Of a DNA stretch of 64,000 bases, positions 58,721 to 64,000 are shown one piece after another. The notes beneath the pieces are model-generated. The model was not told the origin of the DNA and made no database searches. It saw only the letters and a list, made by a program, of their open reading frames with translations. Position 1 is the stretch's first letter, and each line of letters starts with the position of its first letter. The translations under genes were made by a program, and so were the position numbers. This DNA is from Brachynemurus nebulosus (taxonomy: Eukaryota; Arthropoda; Insecta; Neuroptera; Myrmeleontidae): assembly GCA_035578155.1 (NCBI GenBank), contig JAPWDM010000008.1:18730842-18794841 (forward strand). The letters are read 5' to 3'.

Positions 58721-59587
58721 TTTTTTCGAGGAAAAATTTTTTAAGAAATGTTTTTTGAAAACAAACGAGAATGGGAAGGGGTGGTAACATTGAATTTTTA
58801 CACGGTATTGGAAATGGACAGAAATGACCGTAGAGCATAATACATAACTGCTATATTGTAATTGCTATATTGTTACAGTAAGTCATTATTGTGTCAAAAA
58901 AGTTAATAAATAAGTATGTAAATTTTAAAAAAACCGTAAACAAATCATTTTATTTACGAAGTAAGACATCGACAAATGAACAAAAAGCTAACTTTATTCA
59001 TTACTTTATTAACCGGTTGACAGTCATTGTCGTGAAGAGTGAAACCTGACTAACTCACACATCATATCGTACGATGGCAACAATTGGGTATTTGATAAAT
59101 TTCGAAAGAGGGTTTTAAAATATTCCAAATGACTTAAATATAATCCCAGTAATTCATTTTTGTTTAAAATAAAGGGATTTAAAGGAAAAGAGAGTTTTTT
59201 TTTATTCAATTGAATTTTGGTGCGAAAATACTTGGTCACGAGTCAGTGACGTAACATCACGAACCAGTTAGCTTTTTATATTATATAATTATGTAGTAGG
59301 TATAGTAAGCATGAGGAGTTTATTTTCAAAAAGTAATTTCTAAGAAAAAGCTGATTTTGAGATTAATATAGAGTTATAAACTTGATTTAGAAAGTCATTA
59401 TTCTAAACTTTTTATTATAATTCATAAATTCATAATTTTTTTTCCAAAACTAATTACAAAGTACCTACCGAAAAAAGACATCAAATTTTATGTTTATTTT
59501 AAAAAAAAAGGAAGAAATATGAATAAAAATTAATTTTAGAAATTGCGTTTTGAAAACAATTTTTTAAACTGAAATATCTTTAATTGC
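58721..59587. other. Unassigned A+T-rich region
   Basis: No gene. The minus-strand frame 59024-59239 has no features. Confidence 0.4.
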
Positions 59588-59857
59588 TTGAATTATTTTT
59601 TGTTGCACGGTCACAATAGCATCATGGATAATATGAGTAGCGTGTTACAACTACTAGTGTCTGAAAAAAAAATACCGGAAACAAAAAGTGCTGCAAGCCA
59701 AAGGGAAAAAGAAAAAGAGATAAATCTAAATTACTTAATTCTATTCCATATTTTAAATAATAAAGCAAAAATTTTATTTAACAAAAAATCACGTTTATTT
59801 TTTAATTGTGACAATTGTTTCAAGCTTAAAAGCTCATTTTTAAACAAAGTAAGTTAA
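59588..59857 (+). other. Unrecognised 89-codon frame
   Basis: It starts MNYFLLHGHNSIMDNMSSVL and includes a Lys/Glu-rich stretch (SQREKEKEINLN). It ends exactly where the inverted Penelope-like tail begins. I do not recognise it. Composition matches the surroundings, and no splice sites or homologous copy in the window support it. Confidence 0.2.
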
Positions 59858-59965
59858 TATCAATAGATTTGAGCGTTACTTTATGCTATTCCATATTTGT
59901 AAATAATAAACAAATAGATACTTTACTTCGTAAAGTACGACTTTTACGTTTGAAATTGTGACAAT
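59857..59965 (-). mobile_element. Penelope-like 3' tail, inverted copy
   Basis: The complement reads AACAATATTGTCACAATTTC, then TTGTTTATTATTTACAAATA, then CAAATCTATTGATATT, in the same order as 55455-55566. It is a strongly 5'-truncated insertion, as expected for target-primed retroelements. Confidence 0.6.
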
Positions 59966-60797
59966 ATTGTTATTCACTGGTAAAAAATCCGTAAAAATGT
60001 TGCAAGGGATAGAAGATCTCATTTTACTCGAAAATTACATTTTGCTAGAAATTGTTTTTTGAAAATAAACTCCACCTTTATTAATATATCCATGGCATTA
60101 AATAATTTTATATATATTTTCTATTGATTTGTCATTAATTACATATTGTCTGATTTTTAATTTAATAAAAATGGGATAATAAAATGCAATAATAGATTCG
60201 TTTGTGCTGACAAACCTCTTTGCTTCGAATCCCAAATTTTGTTCAGCAAAATTTAAAAATGTAAAAACTAAAATGTGAGTATCTTTTTTATAAGTATCTT
60301 TTTGCAATATTAAATGCCTTCGTACTGTGACGTCACATGCCCAAATAAATTTTTTTAACCAGTCCGCCCGCTAATTCCAAATTCGTAATTTTTATTTAGA
60401 AAAATAAAATATTTATATTTTTTTTTAAATTAATATAAATGGTTAATCATTATCACTGAATCATGCGCTATGTTATTCACTATATTTTACTATCAATTGC
60501 AACATCAGTCAAATACCCAATTCCATATAAAGTGTATTAACTGTCAAAATAGTGTACTAATTGGCCGTTTTGTCATTAAAGGTTATGACCATCAGCATAA
60601 ACCTGATTAATTATGTATTCTGAGTGAATGACATTAAAGATAATATAACTACGTTTCAGGATCAATCAAAATTTAATTGGGAACGAGATTAAAACTGATA
60701 AATAGCACAGAAGTGGAAGGAATCCAGACCAAAAACTAATAGCCGACAACATCTCTATAGGCTTGGTATTTCAAACAGTTGAATTTAACCATAAATC
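59966..60797. other. Unassigned A+T-rich region
   Basis: I see no supportable gene or element here. The minus-strand frame 60098-60307 has no features. Confidence 0.4.
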
Positions 60798-61221
60798 TAT
60801 GGAGGGTATAGATATCAGGAGGACTATCTTGGCCGGAAACCATAGAAAAATAGTTCAAAAAGTGTCCCGTTTTAAGTACTAAGTAACAGTTCAAAAATTC
60901 GCCAGAATAGCGCTAGAGTAGCAAAAGAGTATGAAATGCATTTTGTAGTTGTCGACGGAGTGAAGTGTGTTGTTTAATTACCTACAAAAAACTCGCTGTG
61001 AAACACGTTGAAAGTGCTTCATAATTACATGAACTTTTAATGTATGTTTTTGATTTTTTTTGTGTTGAGTTTTAAAATATTAAAACAATTTACGGATGTT
61101 TTTCTTTCCTTGTTTACTTCTCTAAATTTACCCTTTTGCTACAGTAGCGCCGCCACTATTTACGCCTTTTTATGGACACTTTTTCATACAGAGATGGTGC
61201 TCCTGATATCTACCCTCCATA
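60798..61221. mobile_element. Long-TIR element, TA ends
   Basis: TATGGAGGGTATAGATATCA then GGAG on the left faces CTCCTGATATCTACCCTCCATA on the right. Weaker inverse matches (AAAAAGTGTCC/GGACACTTTTT and AGCGCTA/TAGCGCC) extend inward about 130 bp. The outermost TA may be the target duplication. The frame 61044-61262 crosses its right end and is chance. Confidence 0.55.
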
Positions 61222-63085
61222 CATATATCGAACCTAGGGTCAGTGAAATCCAAATTGATTAAAAATCAGAGAATTTACTAGATAAAATTTATTCCCCTAC
61301 ATTCAAAAATATCGTACACCAATTAACATACAAATTTTTATCAAAACTAATTTCCATTTTATTCGATTCCATATAACATACAATTGTACGCAATATGTCA
61401 ACGATAATGTTCGAACAATTGCCGATATTTTTTACTAATCGTGCATTTTAATTTTGTATATCTGTCAATTAGTCAAGCAGCGCGCAAATAATATTAAATA
61501 TGGATATTATTATGGATAAAATGGTAACATTAAAATTACATTTATGATTAAAATTGGTTTTTGTTTCAATTGTAAATTATGAAATATTATGATTATTAAG
61601 AAGTAACTTTATATGTATGTATCCACGATACGTATGGAGTCGAGTAATATTTGATTAAATAGACGTATTTGCATATAGATAATGGGTGATATGAGAACAA
61701 ACGTACACATAAACACATTTATAACTCTTCTATACATGTTATGACTATGTATTTTAATACTAAGTATATAATTTTAGTACTAATCCGTTTAATAATCCGA
61801 TTATTTATTGAATGTGCATTATTACTTATATTTAAGCTTCGTTATAATTATAACCTATTACACAATATGTAATACGTACCTATAATATACAGTATGGTTA
61901 GAAATTGAAAGAGATCATAATCAAATCGCTTCATTAGATTAACATTTTAGTCAAGTCGTTGATTCATTTCATCTTTCTTTGATTCGATTTGGTCATTACG
62001 TTTATCACGAAATTTTTTTAAATGAAAGTATTCCCCAATAAATCATGGAAGGAGGACCAAAGATTGATCAGTTTTATAGCACTGGTAACATTCAAAAAAT
62101 TTTTACAATGAAGGTTCTGAATTACCTTTAGCTGAAGATTCTAAATTAGTATATTTTTTCTACTCTTATATTAATTTAAATATTCTACTAATTGTGCTTT
62201 GTGAGTTCTAATATGAATCATAACATGATGTGGGTGGAGGACAAGGGAAGTGATAATAGGCTAGATTTTGGACGGTATGCATTCACAACTGTCTTAATTG
62301 TTAGAAATTGTGAAAAAAAACTGCAGAAAATTTTGGGTGCTGAGTTCAAGTTTCTTAATAGTAGAAAAAGCAGCAAGTAAATCCAGTTTCGATTTGTGGG
62401 AAAAGATTGTGAATCCTTCCCACTGTCAGTAATTCCTAAATGACCTAAGATAAGAATAAAATTAAGCTGTCAACATTAAGCAGCCCAGCATTAAAAAAGC
62501 GCCTTAATTGCTGTCCTGAATTGCATTTTAGTGTTCCGTACCAAAATTGATAAAGCCAAACAATCACTTCGGCGTCTGTCCGTGATTTTCTTTGAAACTT
62601 TTTTTCGTAAAAATTTGAATTCAGCATTGCGAGAAAAATGTGGTGGTCCAGTTGTCGACGTGACTGTAATATGCTTAATTGAGTCTGGGAGTTAAAGTTA
62701 GGGAATAAATTTAAAAAAAAAAAAAATGGGAAAGCCGGCATCGTTTTTGATATCAAAGAAAGCTTTTCGAAGAAGACACTTAAATATTGCTGTTTTTTAC
62801 GTTTACCATCAAAAGGATTGTTCAGAAAAATCTAAGAAAAATCATATGCGCCGAGAATGAAGTGTAGATTGAGTCAGAATTATAACTGTTTAACCATTGG
62901 TTTTAAACAAAATTTTTCAAATGAAAATTTTTTTCACTTGATGTTAGAAAAGCAACTTTCGTCTGTACCTATACGTTCTACAAAATTTTTGGAATTGTCT
63001 ATTCTCATCTGCTGTTACATCCACTCCATGTTAAAACTTGCTGCACGAAACACTATTTACACAAGTACCTACAATTCTCACTTTT
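61222..63085. other. Unassigned region with three unremarkable frames
   Basis: The frames at 62192-62380, 62445-62756 (minus) and 62857-63105 have no recognisable motifs. A separate open stretch on the plus strand (about 62500-62693) looks slightly more protein-like but is not identified; it could be a very old transposase fragment. About 61393-61490 is a distant relative of repeat E. Confidence 0.35.
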
Positions 63086-63880
<795 letters not shown>

Positions 63881-64000
63881 CTATTTACACAATACCAGAT
63901 TATAGTCCAATTAGTTATTATTCCTCTGTACTATTCAATTTCCGATTTCGAGTAAACTCTACCAATATGTACCATGGAACCTTTCCCGAGAATTATGATC
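63881..64000. other. Window edge, nothing assigned
   Basis: Short A+T-rich remainder with no recognisable feature. Confidence 0.4.

Noticed and set aside
62445..62756. 103-codon minus-strand frame
   Set aside because: No motif, no splice sites, and a different open frame exists on the plus strand. Neither can be identified.

Overview
This window looks like nuclear DNA of an arthropod, most likely an insect. It is very rich in A+T, it carries animal-type transposon remnants, and the one exon I trust has spliceosomal borders and an animal-type start context. I cannot name the species. No complete protein-coding gene is present. Almost everything I can assign is mobile-element debris, and most of it is non-autonomous: terminal inverted repeats (TIRs) flanked by short target duplications, with no intact transposase.

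Layout. 0.7-16 kb: a PIF/Harbinger-type MITE (701-1128), a TA-flanked TIR element (1862-2261), four families of TTAA-flanked, piggyBac-like elements (3137-3994 with a second copy at 10615-11443, 4678-5402, 7520-7987, about 9152-9840), and a 2.0 kb foldback element (12541-14580) built on mirrored arrays of a 141-bp unit. 16-28 kb: a 1 kb palindrome (17020-18030), the first of three copies of a TA-flanked family whose end motif recurs inside it (20957-21863), a tRNA-Val(AAC)-like gene (22983-23054), and a 207-bp dispersed repeat present twice. 28-46 kb: a family with converging copies called F here, another TTAA element (29912-30705), a pogo/Tigger-like element carrying a nested mariner deletion derivative and a perfect 98-bp-arm palindrome (32493-34404), hAT MITEs with 8-bp target duplications (35093, 38205, 42003), a long-TIR foldback (about 38456-39545), a second Harbinger MITE (40533-40972), and (TA)n tracts tied to F copies and palindromes. 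46-64 kb: a possible leader exon (ending near 47102), a fourth hAT MITE (48288-48498), the third copy of the TA family (49071-49912), a short first coding exon (50476-50528, + strand), a cruciform-like repeat (51681-52081), a canonical-ended piggyBac element (53505-54297) beside a broken Penelope-like retroelement with a GIY-YIG domain (about 54302-55566), further Penelope fragments, and F copies with a long (TA)n tract at the right edge.

How it fits together. The only host-gene signal is the 50.5 kb exon, whose introns would hold much of the surrounding debris. Penelope-like elements have left coding or tail remnants at five or more places. Their recurrent end motif, a short hairpin followed directly by GAAA, also occurs in the palindromes at 17 and 34 kb. 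Much of the rest is A+T-rich sequence in which I see no gene.
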